Positions 21,400 through 32,963 of a DNA stretch of 64,000 nt are shown piece by piece. Source of the stretch: Durusdinium trenchii (lineage: Eukaryota; Sar; Dinophyceae; Suessiales; Symbiodiniaceae); contig CAXAMN010021112.1 in NCBI GenBank assembly GCA_963970005.1, positions 1,225,926 through 1,289,925 on the forward strand, given 5' to 3'. Position 1 is the stretch's first letter, and the number at the start of each line of letters is the position of its first letter. Below the pieces are notes generated by a model. The model was given only the letters and a program-made list of their open reading frames with translations, made no database searches and was not told the origin of the DNA. A program made the position numbers and the translations under genes.

Positions 21400-23550
21400 G
21401 CGAAGTCCAAACCAAACACCGCTTGGATGACCCCGACTCGCAGCTTCAGCCCACACATATATTTATGAGTTATGAGCATATTATACTTGCCGACCCTACA
21501 AGTACCTTTTTAAAAGGTGATCTTTCGGGTCTTTCTGGGGCATATCTTCCATTCCAGACTGATCTTCCAGTCCCAAACATTTACAGTGCAAATACCCAGC
21601 AAATGAATAGAATCTATCACTAGTTGAATAGTTGTTGAATAACATCTGATGTTGAAACACTAGTCACGCCTTTCCCCGCTTAGAATATCTTGTCTTCCAG
21701 TCCCATTTGGCGAGAAAGAGATTTGGCCAACAAGAACCAATAGTACACTTGCTCATCGGTTCTTGGTTGCGAAATAACATGAAATAGCATTACTGTTTCT
21801 AGTGTTAGTCGTACTTCTAATAGCGTAAAAGTACTATATATACCGTACTGTACCAATAATATACAATATACAGTCACAAACAAAAAGAAACCTCCTGCAA
21901 GACCCCACAAAGCTGGCATGCAACAACCCCCCATGGCCCACGAGTGTCGAACGCCAACGAAAAGATCGAACAATTGAACAATGCTCTACCTTGTAATCTA
22001 CTGACAGCATGTAGCATGTCTTTGCAAGTCAACGTTTTCTGGAAGAAACAACTGCGATACATCGATGGACTTAACAGGAAATTCCTGTTGATGCCGATGC
22101 CGATGTAAAAAAGAAATGCAAAGAGATCTAAACACAACCGACTTATGACAGTCACAGTATCTCTCTATATACATATTATGTATATTTAGGATGTGTATGC
22201 ACATGATTGCAAATGTATATATATAGATGACTACAACACGCAGGTGCACATTGGTTTGTTTCTCCAAACACAAAAGTTTGGAAACAACGTGTGTATGCGT
22301 GTGTTGTTCCATCTCTACTAGTAGTTCAGTGTATTTAGAGGTAAAACCATGCAAGCAAAGGTCTACTCAGAACAAGGCTGCAAGGACGCTTCAACTCCGA
22401 AACCAACAACACCGAGTTACGTAAGTCACAGGCGCTGTCACATCGCGCGCCTGCCAGTCTTTCACCCGATCCAGCCAACACCGCAGGGTCATGACATAGC
22501 TCTTCCCAAAGCTTTGCCAATCTTCCATGTGCCATCCTCAAGTGCGAGCGCTGTGTAGATCGTGCCAACACCATCCGATCTACACACCAAAGCCAAAACA
22601 GGCCGCAGATGAATCTCGAACTATGTATATGTATATAATATAACTGTATATATTGTATATATATTATATATATACGTAGGCTCGAGGGATTGATTGAAAA
22701 TGAAATCCCCAACGCCCACTCCACAATGCTGTGACCAGTCCATCTCCAAAGGCTTTCTGTGCTCGGTAAAATGACTGCCTAGGACCTTCAAAGTGACTCG
22801 TTCCAGATCTCAGAATGGCCCCTGACAAAGCCATAGAGGCTAAGTATTCTTATATTATGCTTAAAGTGTAAAGTTTGACCAATATCAACAGCACACAATC
22901 TCTGCCCAGCACAACTGGCGCCGAGTGACGATCGCTAAACTCCTGCGTCATGTGGGACATCGTGGGCATCCTCATCAAGCCGCGGCGATCAGCTTCGCTC
23001 ACATCAGTATGCCATTGGTGTCACTGCCTGCCATTCTCATCTACGTGATTTATTTACACTCTGACTCACTAACATGGAAGCGGGAAGGGGCCCCTGGAAG
23101 ACCCAGTGGAAGACCCTTTTTTTTTAGAATCAGCTCCAGGTGCTTTCCACTTCGTCCCAAGGTACACGTCAAACTCCTCTGCATAGACCGATGAGCACAT
23201 GCGAGTGCTCGCGCCCGTGCTCGCGCCCGTGCTCGCGCCCGTGCTCACGCTCGTGCTTGTGGGAACCACTAAAGACCCCGATGACCTGTGCATGTACAGT
23301 GAATTGTCTGACGACTCCACCCGTACGACTCTCTCTGCATTCTGCTAGTTGGAGCTTTGTCAGGCTTCCAAAGAAATTGGACATGAAATAATCAACGCTT
23401 GAAACTGTCACTTGAAGACCATTTGGGGAGATCAAGGTTCACCCTGGAAGATGATGCACAAGCCTCATTGTCAAGGGTGTCACCCTTCTGTCAGCTCTCT
23501 AGTCTCTGCACCCGCCAAAAAAAAACACAACGATCCTCTCTCTAAACCAC
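21400..23550. other. Repeat-rich, no confident gene; minisatellite at 23205-23258
   Basis: AT runs lie at 22210-22225 and 22620-22672. At 23205-23258 the 12-base unit GTGCTCGCGCCC repeats about four times and then decays. A minus-strand stretch near 22450-22600 (VGTIYTALALEDGTWKIGKA) looks coding in one frame, but two other frames are equally open. Confidence 0.35.
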
Positions 23551-23924
23551 CTACGGCATCCACTCAATAGGCGAGTACAGGAAGCCTCGAGAGTCCTCCA
23601 GCTCCGCATTAGACGCTTTCCCCATCATGTCCGCATGGTTTCCTGGTCCTACACGTATGCTGCCGATTTGCTCGCCCCCAGGGAAGATGTACTTGTTCAC
23701 AAAGGCCTCGAATGCTGTCTGTCGACCGTCACCACCGCCTGGAACCACCGCTCACTCCACCGACGTGGACACCTGGTGTTGCCAGTGGGTTTCGCATGGA
23801 CCTTTAAACTGGTAGAAATGCGCAGTCGCCCAACACTCTTCTGATTCGGATCTAAGCTTTTCTCCAAGTCTGTGCGAGAACCCGAAAGTCCCCTCATTAA
23901 ACGGAGCGCTTGGAGCTTTCTCCG
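23551..23924 (-). CDS. 3' exon of an unknown minus-strand gene with an in-frame TGA
   Basis: One frame runs from about 23924 to a TAG at 23551-23553. It reads FNEGTFGFSHRLGEKLRSES, then CWATAHFYQFKGPCETHWQH, meets a TGA at 23751-23753, and continues AVVPGGGDGRQTAFEAFVNK, GGEQIGSIRVGPGNHADMMG, ending GFLYSPIEWMP. Both sides look like folded protein rich in aromatics, Cys and His. The apparent 17-nt intron (GTGAGC...CCAG) is too short to be real. The TGA could be a mutated TGG (Trp), making this a pseudogene, or a recoded codon; no SECIS search could be done. Another frame is open across the first half. Confidence 0.4.
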
Positions 23925-24624
23925 CTCATCATCATCGCCGCTTCTTCATCGCCCAAGGAACGTTGTGATTCCATGGCCCTCGCCGCGCCCAGCCCATGGT
24001 GTGGATCATCATGATGCCATCGTCCTGGACAAAAAGAATGGCACAGCGGAATGGCCAGCGCCAGGTGGAGCGGCGCAGCTATATGGGCAGCTAGTCTGCG
24101 GTGTTTAGGCAGGAGCTGCGTGTAGAAAGAACGAACATTCATATTATCCAAGCAAATTCACACACCGATCCACTTTGTGGGAAACAAACCAGAAACATAT
24201 TCAACCAATTCTGTGAGTTTGGAATCCTACTCTTGCCAAATGTTTGCTTGCAGTATCATAGAGTCATAATAAGTACCTCATCGAATTTCAATACAACGCA
24301 TAGCATTGAGTTGAGTGATTTGCGCGACCATGCGTCAGGCCGAGTCAGTTCCACGCCTTTAAGAGTTCGTAGCACTTGTCAAAGAATGTGCTGTAGGAAT
24401 TGCGGCCCACGTGCTCCTTGGACCAGATTGTGTTGAGACCTTTAAAGTCATTTAGTAGACAATTAAATGCTATCTTTCGTTACACACAAGAACGTCTACC
24501 ACCAGTTCCATCCAGGGCGGTGTTGTAGGGATCATGCGTCATCGAAAGCACGTGCAAAGTTCCCCAAAACTAGCTCAGCAGAAAGCATACAGGTAGACAA
24601 CACCCCAGGCATGCACTCGCACAT

Positions 24625-24757
24625 ATATATATATATATGGTACCCCCCAAAAAAAGAACATATGTTCACCTCACTTTTGCTGGTATTTGCAATATGTTGT
24701 GTCTATTTTTGGCGGCCTTTTGGACCTTCGTTTTTGGGGTACCATATATATATATAT
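24625..24757. repeat. Foldback element with (AT)n-GGTACCCC arms
   Basis: Arms 24625-24646 and 24736-24757 are perfect 22-bp inverted repeats (ATATAT...GGTACCCC), with an A run inside the left arm and a T run inside the right. The loop is about 90 bases. A single related half (TTTTTTTGGGGGG and an AT run) lies at 26581-26618. Confidence 0.6.
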
Positions 24758-24858
24758 TTTTTTGTGCAGGTAGGTTACATAACTTGTTTGTCCAGAGATT
24801 CTAAATTCCGGCATGTTAAATAACATTGGAAGGAATGCATTCAGAATGCATTCTTGTT

Positions 24859-25007
24859 CAAAACCAAGATCCAAGATCCAAGATTCCCACAAGACTCCTG
24901 GCTAAAATCTTGGATTGATACAGTGATAAGGATGTTCTGGCAAATCCCAAATCCAAGATTTTCCACAAGACTTCTGTGCAAATCTTGGATCTTGGATCTT
25001 GGTTTTG
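24859..25007. repeat. Compound inverted repeat: 27-bp arms around two 40-bp palindromic units
   Basis: Arms 24859-24885 and 24981-25007 are exact 27-bp reverse complements built of the phrase CCAAGAT repeated. Two 40-base units, 24876-24915 and 24951-24990, each begin ATCCAAGATT and end AATCTTGGAT and share a CCACAAGACT core. GGAAGGAATGCATTC flanks both sides (near 24828 and 25009). Confidence 0.65.
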
Positions 25008-25069
25008 GGAAGGAATGCATTCTCTGGCATTCTCTGGTAGTGACAAAATTGCACTAAGTACATTTTGAT

Positions 25070-26345
25070 CCTGGAATATTACTGATTACCGACATGTGTT
25101 TCTCATTCAATTCTAATTAACAACTAATTCAACTCTAATTTACTTCTATGAATTTTAGTGCACATACAATTTAACTAAATTCTAAGTCAACTCTTATTCT
25201 AATTTAAACTCACTTCTATTTATATTTAATTTTAAAAGTTGAGTCTAATTGAACTGTAAATTGATTCTAATTTGAGTATGTAACATAGTTCTACTTTAAG
25301 CCTAAGTTGAGCCTATTTAAGTCTATTTAGCTTAATTTAGACAGGAATTATTTATTTTATTCATTTCTATTTTAATTCTAATTATGTTTGGCTATTTTAG
25401 ATCTAATTGAATTCAAACTTGACTCTAAATTTGAATCTGCAACGTGCTTCTAATTTAAATAGAAAATGATCCTAATTGAACTTTATATAATTGAAATCAA
25501 ATTGAGATTGCAAATTAGACCTAGCTCAATTCTAATTGAACTTAGATTCCAATATAATTCTAAGTCAATACTGTTCTACTAACCAAGCTCTAGGTAAAAC
25601 AACTCTAATTCAATTCTACCTTAGTTCTAAGCCAATTTCAATTTAAGTAATGGAGTCTTATTCAATGTTTGTCATTCAATTCTAATTTAATTCCAGTCTA
25701 CTTCTAACTTAGTTCTATGTCATTCTATTTTGGATTCAATTGTAACTTTGACTATTCCAATTTCCTGGTAATTAATTTCTAATGTTAATGCCTTTGTACA
25801 GCTCAGATTCAATGGTTTTACACATCTAATTTTACACTATCGTCATTGCAAATTATGGTTGGTTTCTATATGTCTAATTTAATCCTATTTTGATTCTAGT
25901 TCAATGCACATGGAAATCTAATTCAGTTTTGGTGTCATTCTGAGGGTGGGTGTTGCTGGTGGTGAATTTAATTCATTTAAGAAAGCAAATGCTTCTATAT
26001 TGGAAAACACTACATAAAATCTCTCATGTTCAAAGTAACACCACTTCTCTAGAAGTAAATGAGAATCTCACTCAAATTAAAGCTATCTTGAAAACGAATA
26101 CACTATTAGACTTGAATCTGACTTGTATAGCAATGAAGTTAGAGTTAGCTTGAAAGCAAATTAAAATTAGGCTTGCATTGAATCCCAAGTAAATTAGGAT
26201 CTATAGTGATAGACATTTGAATCAAAGTAGAATTTACAAATAATTGAAATAGACTAACATTTCAATTTGAATATACAAAGTAGAGTAGAGTTGAATTTAA
26301 CTTTAATTAGAATGAAACTTGAATTTAGCTATCTAGGGTTTGGAA
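25070..26345. repeat. AT-rich degenerate repeat island with a strand flip
   Basis: From 25070 to about 25930 the plus strand carries many variants of TTCTAATT and CTAATTTAA. From about 26040 to 26340 the complementary form (AATTAGAA, TTGAATTTAA) dominates. No open frame of note, no tRNA-like structure seen. The base composition is far from that of its surroundings. Confidence 0.55.
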
Positions 26346-26439
26346 TTCTTTGCCTTCTGATTATGATGTACTTGCTCAACTGCATTCAATAAGAGCAGAG
26401 CAATTCACACCCTAAAAGCAAGACATATGGTTTTGCATG

Positions 26440-27479
26440 GGGGTTGCATGGAATTAGATTACTACATCCAAGAACTGTTTAGTAAACACATAACCTTATG
26501 TATGGATTTGGACATTTTTGTAGTACATAGTTAAATGAACAAATATGCTTACCAACTGCACACCAGCACTCAGAAACATAGGGTTTTTTTGGGGGGCTAG
26601 CATATATATATATATATATGCATATAAAGAAAACAAAACACAAACAAACGCTTGTGATATCTTGTGATTGCCTGTGCGGACCTGTGAGCACGTTGCTATA
26701 GAACAAACGAACGAAAAGCGAAACCTATCTGAGACTCCAGGGATCTAGACTCGAGGATGAAACATGTTCTCATTCTCTCACAGGTCACAACGAGCTCATG
26801 GAGCCTTATGGAAACCTTATGAAATATTCACTTAACCATTGGGGAAAGCGGATAAAACAGGAATCACTAGGCACTGCTGGATGGCACAAACAGACTCAAC
26901 TGTTACCCATCTCAAGTGGATGAATATCGATTACTTGCAGAATGTTGTAGTAACTAGCTGAACACATCTTTGGCAGGGTGAAGAAACACGGTCTTTGATG
27001 CAGCAACATTCCGTTTCTTTTGCGTCACAAATAAACCGGTCATCCGAAACATGGAGTGTCCTGGAGTACTTGTCAGTTTCAAGTCTGGTGCGTTTTTCGA
27101 ACTCCACATGTTCCCTCGACTGCAGCTCAAGTGGCAAACATGCCCACGGAATAGATACGATCAAACTGCCCAGTCACTTGACCTGAGCGAACGCTCAGGT
27201 CAAAGTTACATTCTTGCCGAAAGAAGTGCCTTAACGGGGGTTCCTCGGTTCCCTGCGGTGTGTCTTGAAAACCACAAAAAAACAAATACGTGGATCCATT
27301 CTAAACATGGGTCTAGTCTAGGGCCTTGTGCCATGTACTCTGAAATCCTGCACCAGCCAAAATATTAGATGAACACCTTCACCTACATGGGGTACCATGT
27401 CTGTGATTCTGCTTCAGGGAGCTCCAAACCTGACTAGGAGTTCGGTAACTCTAACCCGGTGAAATTCCCCAAATGGGGC
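26440..27479. other. No confident gene; (AT)n tract; one ambiguous exon-like stretch
   Basis: An AT run lies at 26598-26620. At about 26960-27120 the minus strand reads CCCIKDRVSSPCQRC after an acceptor-like CCACTTGAG, but the plus strand is equally open, so no gene is called. Confidence 0.3.
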
Positions 27480-27492
27480 AAGATCACAGAAG

Positions 27493-27711
27493 TCCTACGG
27501 GTCCCATATAGTCTGGGTATCTATCATACAGAGGCGGAAGTACCATCCCGGAGTGACCAGGCAGGAATCCACAAAACGACGTTTTCTCCAGATTGAGTCC
27601 CGTCGCATATAAAACTGGTCCCATGGGTCCTGGTCATCGTTCGTTTCTTCTGGAGTTGGCCGCGTCGTTCGATACGCAGGACGCAGATGGTTGCCGTTGG
27701 CGCGCCCGGGG
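27493..27711 (-). CDS. Open frame directly downstream of the CFA-like exon, different frame
   Basis: An open frame overlapping the end of the last CFA-like exon reads GRANGNHLRPAYRTTRPTPE and DQDPWDQFYMRRDSIWRKRR before a TAG at 27493-27495. The composition (Trp, Arg, Asp rich) looks coding, but no acceptor that would start it was settled. It may be an exon of the next gene or the continuation of the CFA-like gene through an unrecognised donor. Confidence 0.3.
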
Positions 27712-29851
27712 TCAGTCCAAAGGACGATAGTCTTGGTAGCGGTACTCGATGTTGGGGTGAGCGTTGTGCTTCACAGCCTCACAGCGAACGCAAATGCATT
27801 CAAAGAATATCCACCTGCTCCCACGTAAAGACTTGAGGTTCACCGAACAAGCAAAACCTGGAAAAAAATAGCAGTGCTGCGAAAGAAGCCCAGGCCATCT
27901 GCTCCTTGGACAAGGTCACACCAGTCACCTCGGATGCTGCACGAAGAACGTGGGGCAGAAGGAGAAACAAGCCAAGCCAAGCCAAGCATATCAATGAAGG
28001 AGAGGACACTGAAGTCACTGAAGACATCTGAAGACTGAAGTGTGTTCAGGTGTTCCGCATGTCATGGGAATCCATGTAGATTTCAGTAGATTTCCATTAG
28101 TGGGATTTGGCTCGTGGATGTCCATGTCCCATGCCGGACGATTGCCTGTCCAGATAGAGAAAATCGCTCCTCCCTCCACCAATGCGGCACAATGCAACAC
28201 ATCTGGGGATGGAACAAAAATCCATATCAAACAAATGGCAAATCTGGGGTGTCCTTTTTGATCTCCCAGGCACGTGAACGCCATACTTGGAGGCCAAATA
28301 GTAGGCCTCACTGACTTGGCGGTACCGTCGATTGACGGAGATCTGAACACCCTGCACACACCACAAAGGCATCTCTTGAGATGGAGATCTGAACACCACT
28401 CTCAAACCCTCCATGTTACATAATTTTACCATATTTTACCTACATTGAGGAAGGTTGATCAGGGGGGGCCTCTGGTGGGTCAATCTTCCATGTCCATTGT
28501 TCGTCGATGGAAGGCCGGACGTTCGTCCACCTGCCACTCGTTCGTCCTGACGCGTCTCGCCTCGCCTGGGCACCAAAGCCGAAGCCGAACTCCAAGCAAC
28601 GCCTGGAAGTCCACGCCACGCAGCACTGTGTAGCACGCAGCACTGTGGTGGGGGCGTGGGGTTTGGCTGCGCTGCGGGAGAGACGGTGGTTCTTAGACAC
28701 CGAGAAAGAATGCCACGAGACACCTTAGAAACAGAAAGCATCCGCAAAACAAATGAGGTTTGTAGACACCCTGCTAAGGATTTATATTGATTTATATAAC
28801 CTTTAAAATACCTTTAGTGGTTTGGTAGGTCCCTTATAAACCAATACAGTGCTTTTTGGGTGAAAAATTGCCTAAAGGATGGTCGGGAATTTGTTTGGCC
28901 TAGTTCTCATAAGGAGTCTGGACAAATTCTGAGACTATATAAAGGAGACTGATGATAAGACTGGTCTGAAGGAAAAAGTCCGGACAGGCACTTCAAACAC
29001 ATCGAAGATCTACTGAGTGGCAAAACCTCTACACCTCTACACCCCCATTCGCGACCCTTGTTCGCAATCGCGACCCGATCTCCACATGGAACATCATGGA
29101 AGGTACCGACCCAAGCAGTTTTGGTGCGTCCACGTCGTTCCAACGTTTTGACCGCGCGACGGGGGCCCCAAACTCCACGTGAAAGGGCGCCCGAAGCGTG
29201 ATTTCCGAGGCGAAGCAAAAAATGGGTGAAGGCCATCCGGCCATCCTCCCCATTGTCCGAGCGTCATCCCAGGCTTCAAGTCCAGCTTCTTGGCAATCAA
29301 ATCCATCTTGGCCTCAAAGAGTCTGCGAGTCCGACGGGCGAGCAGGACAAGGGCTTGGTCTACATTAAGGCCTTGAGGGATCTTGAGGGTGTGTATAAAG
29401 AACCTATGAAATCGATTCATTGCAGAGTTCAGGATTCGTCTCATCGGCTGTAGAAGAATGGCAGAGTAGCAGGTGCATCACACACCATGTTGGAGAAGGG
29501 GCATCGTTCGGCCCGGTCACATCTTTCACTAGTATGTATGGTCACTAAATTATGTAAACACGAGGAAATACATAGAGCAGGACCTTCAAAGTGACCTCTT
29601 TTGGAGTCTCTAAGTGACCTTTAAAGCAGGCCTGTTTGTGAGCGAAAATCCTGGGATCTCAGTTTTTTGTCACTGTCTGAAGGTCCTGGCATGTGTTGAC
29701 AGTACAAAAACCAAGTGTTGTGGCAAAGGAACCTTCATGCAATGACATCTTTTGATCGTCAAAACTCATCCAACCATCCAATCCAAGAACTCCAGCCTCT
29801 TGTGCTTCATCGAGTGTCATGTCCGGCCGCGCATAATAGGCGCATGTGTAC
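27712..29851 (-). CDS. cfa-like: Cyclopropane-fatty-acyl-phospholipid synthase-like methyltransferase, six exons (partial)
   Basis: Members of this family transfer a methylene group from SAM to unsaturated acyl chains of phospholipids. Six exons join in frame: 29797-29851 (YTCAYYARPDMTLDEAQE), 29263-29312 (AKMDLIAKKLDLKPGM), 28566-28602 (CLEFGFGFGAQ), 28274-28306 (AYYLASKYGVH), 27890-27928 (VTGVTLSKEQMAW) and 27777 down to about 27715 (NIEYRYQDYRPLD). Together they give, in order, the family's YSCAY motif, the LKPGM-x-LDIGCGWG SAM loop (here LEFGFGFG), the KYGVxVTGVTLSKEQ motif and the QDYR motif. Four introns start with GC rather than GT; all phases fit. The upstream N-terminus and the C-terminal SIgMFEHVG region were not found, so the gene is partial here: a longer intron, truncation or pseudogene. 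Confidence 0.75.
29580..29690 (+). repeat. Dispersed repeat family B copy
   Basis: GACCTTCAAAGTGACCTC, then TTTTGGAGTCTC, GTGACCTTTAAAGCAGG, CCTGTTTGTG and CCTGGGATCTC match in order the copies at 34379-34493 and 32884-32963. Confidence 0.5.
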
Positions 29852-29859
29852 CTGAGATA

Positions 29860-31503
29860 TGCTGGACTTATCTGTGGGGACTCTGGGTCTTTACATGATG
29901 TGGTTTTCATTGCATATACATTGCAAATATCACTAAACAAAATAACATGCGTCGGAAGCAACATGAACAGGAAAAAAGGTTTCAATCTTCCAACGAATAT
30001 ACTATATAAGGGAGATTACCTATCACAAACCCATCGAAAACCTGTGAAAAGGGTTTGCCCATGTGGCGGAGGGCTGACAGAAGTACATACATTTCTTGGG
30101 GGTTATCGCCTCCAATCTCACTGACACTCAACCAGCGGGGCTCCGCCGCTGCGCTGCTTCGCTACGCCGGCGCTCGTTTTGCGCAAACCGCCCCTGCGGG
30201 CAAGGTCTATGTACCGCGCTCGCTTGACGAGTGCTGGAAGTCTCATGCTGCAAGGCCATCCCCTGGCGAAGCATGGGCTGCTTTTAGCGGATTGAACACC
30301 TTTGTGTTGAACATCAAATCTGTGACATCAATCTTGGTATAGAAAAACGCTCACGCCAATGAGGATAGGGATTCATCAGGGTCCCTGGAATCTAAAAGGT
30401 TCGAAAACAATGATGAATTTAACTAGGTTCACCTTGATAGAAGCACATAATAGACACAATATGTATTACAATATATAAATATATATACATGGTTTAACTA
30501 TGAAAATCCACGGAAAACAGCAAGTTGGGCTGCTTAGGTTGAGTCAAAATGATATCACGTCCGTCTCTCCCCCGGAGCCATCAAGATCCCAAAAAAATAG
30601 TCATGAGTCATATCCCCAGCTCAGTCCATCTCTAGAAATGTTCCTATCTGGAACTGGGACTGTCATCTGGGGATCCATTCGGCTATTATCACAGTGTTGT
30701 CACAGCTCTTCAAGCGCAAGCGGGAACATTGTCACAGTCCCGGAACACGACATGTCCGAAGATAGTCGCCAATCCATACATCCCTGGGACGCAGCTTTTG
30801 CCAGGTCATGGTGATAGTCTGTGCAGTCACTATGTAGTCGCCATTCTCCGAGGACTAACTAGCCAAAAGCTGTGTATAGGTGGGGTGGTCGATCCAAACA
30901 TTATCCTTGCCTCAAGTCGGGCGTGAGGAACTTCACATTTGCTTGTTGCTGAACAAATCTCAAAACCATCACGTGGAAACTTGTCGTTTTTGTTTCGATT
31001 GGATCATCAAAGAGACGAACACCAGCGACCAACTGGTGATGACAATCAGCAGGTGCGCTTTGAAAAACTGAATGTGTTCCCTGCATGGTGAGGGGGATGG
31101 GGGTCGGCATGCCCGTGTGCCACAGGCACTTGCTTCTGCATCCAACTCGAGAGCTCAGGAGAACACCGTTCGGTCTTGCTGTTTGACACAAAAATAAAAT
31201 ACTGTGCATGAAAACACAACTACCATGTCATGATGTCTGATACGAAGGGCCTTTGGGGATTGGATTCCGGGCAGTCAAACAGCTTGCTCTCTCTTGGGTG
31301 GTTGGAATCTCCTCTCCCCGGCATCGGAAGGTTAACTCAAAGCAACCCACCACGGACTCACGCAGGAAATACACTCCCGAAAACTAACATAGACCCTGAC
31401 AATGGTCCCCTGGAAGCCTATTTTCCTCTACCAACCAGTGGTTTTCAGGTTCCATGTTAGTCTTCCAGGGTGTAGAGCCCGAAAGTTCTGCAAAATGAGA
31501 CAC
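29860..31503. other. No confident gene
   Basis: A GC-rich plus-strand stretch near 30130-30290 (AALLRYAGARFAQTAPAGKV) is open but has no splice context and resembles repeat-derived sequence. The remainder is AT-rich or low in coding signal. The missing 5' exons of the CFA-like gene may lie here but were not found. Confidence 0.3.
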
Positions 31504-31628
31504 CCACTATCTGGAGCCACCTGCGAAAGGTATCAACGCCAGCTCCTATCCAGCTCCGCAAAACTTCCGCCATTCGAGTCCCCAAAGACCTAAGAGCGTG
31601 GGAGGTCATTCTACGGATGAAAGCATTC
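31504..31628 (-). CDS. Exon of an unknown minus-strand gene
   Basis: It follows GGCTTGGGAG and ends G|GTGTCTC. It reads NAFIRRMTSHALRSLGTRMA and EVLRSWIGAGVDTFRRWLQI, an amphipathic, Arg-rich helical sequence. Two bases remain at its end. No family is recognised, and the acceptor is weak. Confidence 0.35.
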
Positions 31629-31729
31629 TCCCAAGCCGTTTTTGTGGAACATGAAGGTGAACCGAACTTGCCACTTGTTCGCTTTGAGTGGGAAAAAACA
31701 TAATTAAAACAATGCCCCCCCAAAAAAGG

Positions 31730-32230
31730 GTCGTTATATCCACCGACTGAGAATCAACGTTCTTCGCTGAGTCAGTTGTTTGAGTGCGTTATAGCCATTA
31801 ATTAGCCACCATTTGACTTGAGAGCCCAGGCGCCACCCGGCGCCGGCGCCGGCACCCGTGTACGGCGGCCTCCTCCATCGTTGGATCCGCTGGAGGGCTT
31901 GCCGTTGGACCCGGGGCCGTAGGGGCAAAACCTCGGTTTTGCTGGTTAGGCTCCGCTGCGCGGAGCCCACGGCGGAGCCGCGTGCCGCGGTGGACCAAGT
32001 GGGCAATTGACGCCACCGACACGGTGGGTGACCCGGTGTGGCGTTCGGTGCGGGGGTTCCGACGTCTATCGGAGGCGATCGATGGAAGATCGGAAGTGGA
32101 AGGTGAGGGCTCGATGTGGGTGGCCGGCCAGGTACATTCCGATGAACACCACATGGAAGTGGGGTGAACCCAACACTCCTCTGTTTTGTAAAGGAAAGTG
32201 GTCTTTGAAGGGACAATCCACTTCATGAAT
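31730..32230. other. GC-rich self-complementary stretch, no gene
   Basis: 31820-32000 contains GGCGCCGGCGCCGGC-type sequence and pairs of GGAGCC/GGCTCC motifs. Long open frames occur on both strands simply because stop codons are rare at this composition; none is supported. Confidence 0.35.
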
Positions 32231-32760
32231 GAGTGAGTCGGATGTGTTCAGCGATGTTCACCTACCGAATCTTCAAGCTCTTGGTTTTTGGACATGATCC
32301 TCAAGTAACTACGAAAAGCCAGCAGTGGGTAACTTGTAACATCACTCACCAAGATCCAGAACACAGCCGTAGTTTGGTCAAATGGTTTTGTCGGCACCTC
32401 CGGGCAGTACTGGTCTCAAGCAGCACATCTACAGAAATCCAGATCGACCAAAGAAGAAAGCTCAAGGCCACACTCCAAAGACCTGGTTGGTTAGTGGAAA
32501 AGACCCGGTTGCAACTGGAAAATATTTGTAGACATCAAAAACAGTCAAATGATTCTACGGACCAAACCTCCCAAAACATCACATACTTTAAGTTTAACCA
32601 AACTGAGCAACCAAACGGAGCCACATATTATCCCCGAACCGAACACCGTTTCCTTTCGTTCGCAGCAGCTTGTGCCAATCTAGTGACCAGACCATCCATG
32701 TGTGGCCTATTGACCGAAATTATCCGAAATTGGGATGGTTTCAGGGGTATCTTCCATACA

Positions 32761-32823
32761 TTGGGGAAGATCATATCCCAAACACTCCATGACATGGAGT
32801 GTTTGGGATATGATCTTCCCCAA
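32761..32823. repeat. Perfect 63-bp palindrome (31-bp arms, 1-base centre)
   Basis: Bases 32761-32791 are the exact reverse complement of 32793-32823, with a single A at 32792. The arm contains CATGGAGTGTTTGGG, also present at 6578-6592 and in part at other sites. Open frames across it on both strands are by-products of the symmetry. Confidence 0.8.
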
Positions 32824-32883
32824 GAGCGAGTACTGGACCGCCACTCCAAAACTCCTGTAAAACACACGTGACTTCGGAATCGA

Positions 32884-32963
32884 CCGGTAAAACAGGCCTG
32901 TTTGTTTCCCAAGCCATCCTGGGATCTCCGTTCGATCGGTCACGAAATGAAGGTCCTGGGGAT
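32884..32963 (+). repeat. Dispersed repeat family B, partial copy
   Basis: GGTAAAACAGGCCTGTTTG, TTTCCCAAGCCATCCTGGG and ATCTCCGTTCGATCGGTCAC match the copy at 34379-34493; the left third is missing. Confidence 0.5.

Noticed and set aside
23737-23753. 17-nt intron removing the in-frame TGA (GTGAGC...CCAG)
   Set aside because: Far too short for spliceosomal removal, although both ends look like splice sites.
32233-32871. 212-residue open frame on the plus strand
   Set aside because: It runs through the perfect palindrome and includes repeat sequence; no protein-like features.
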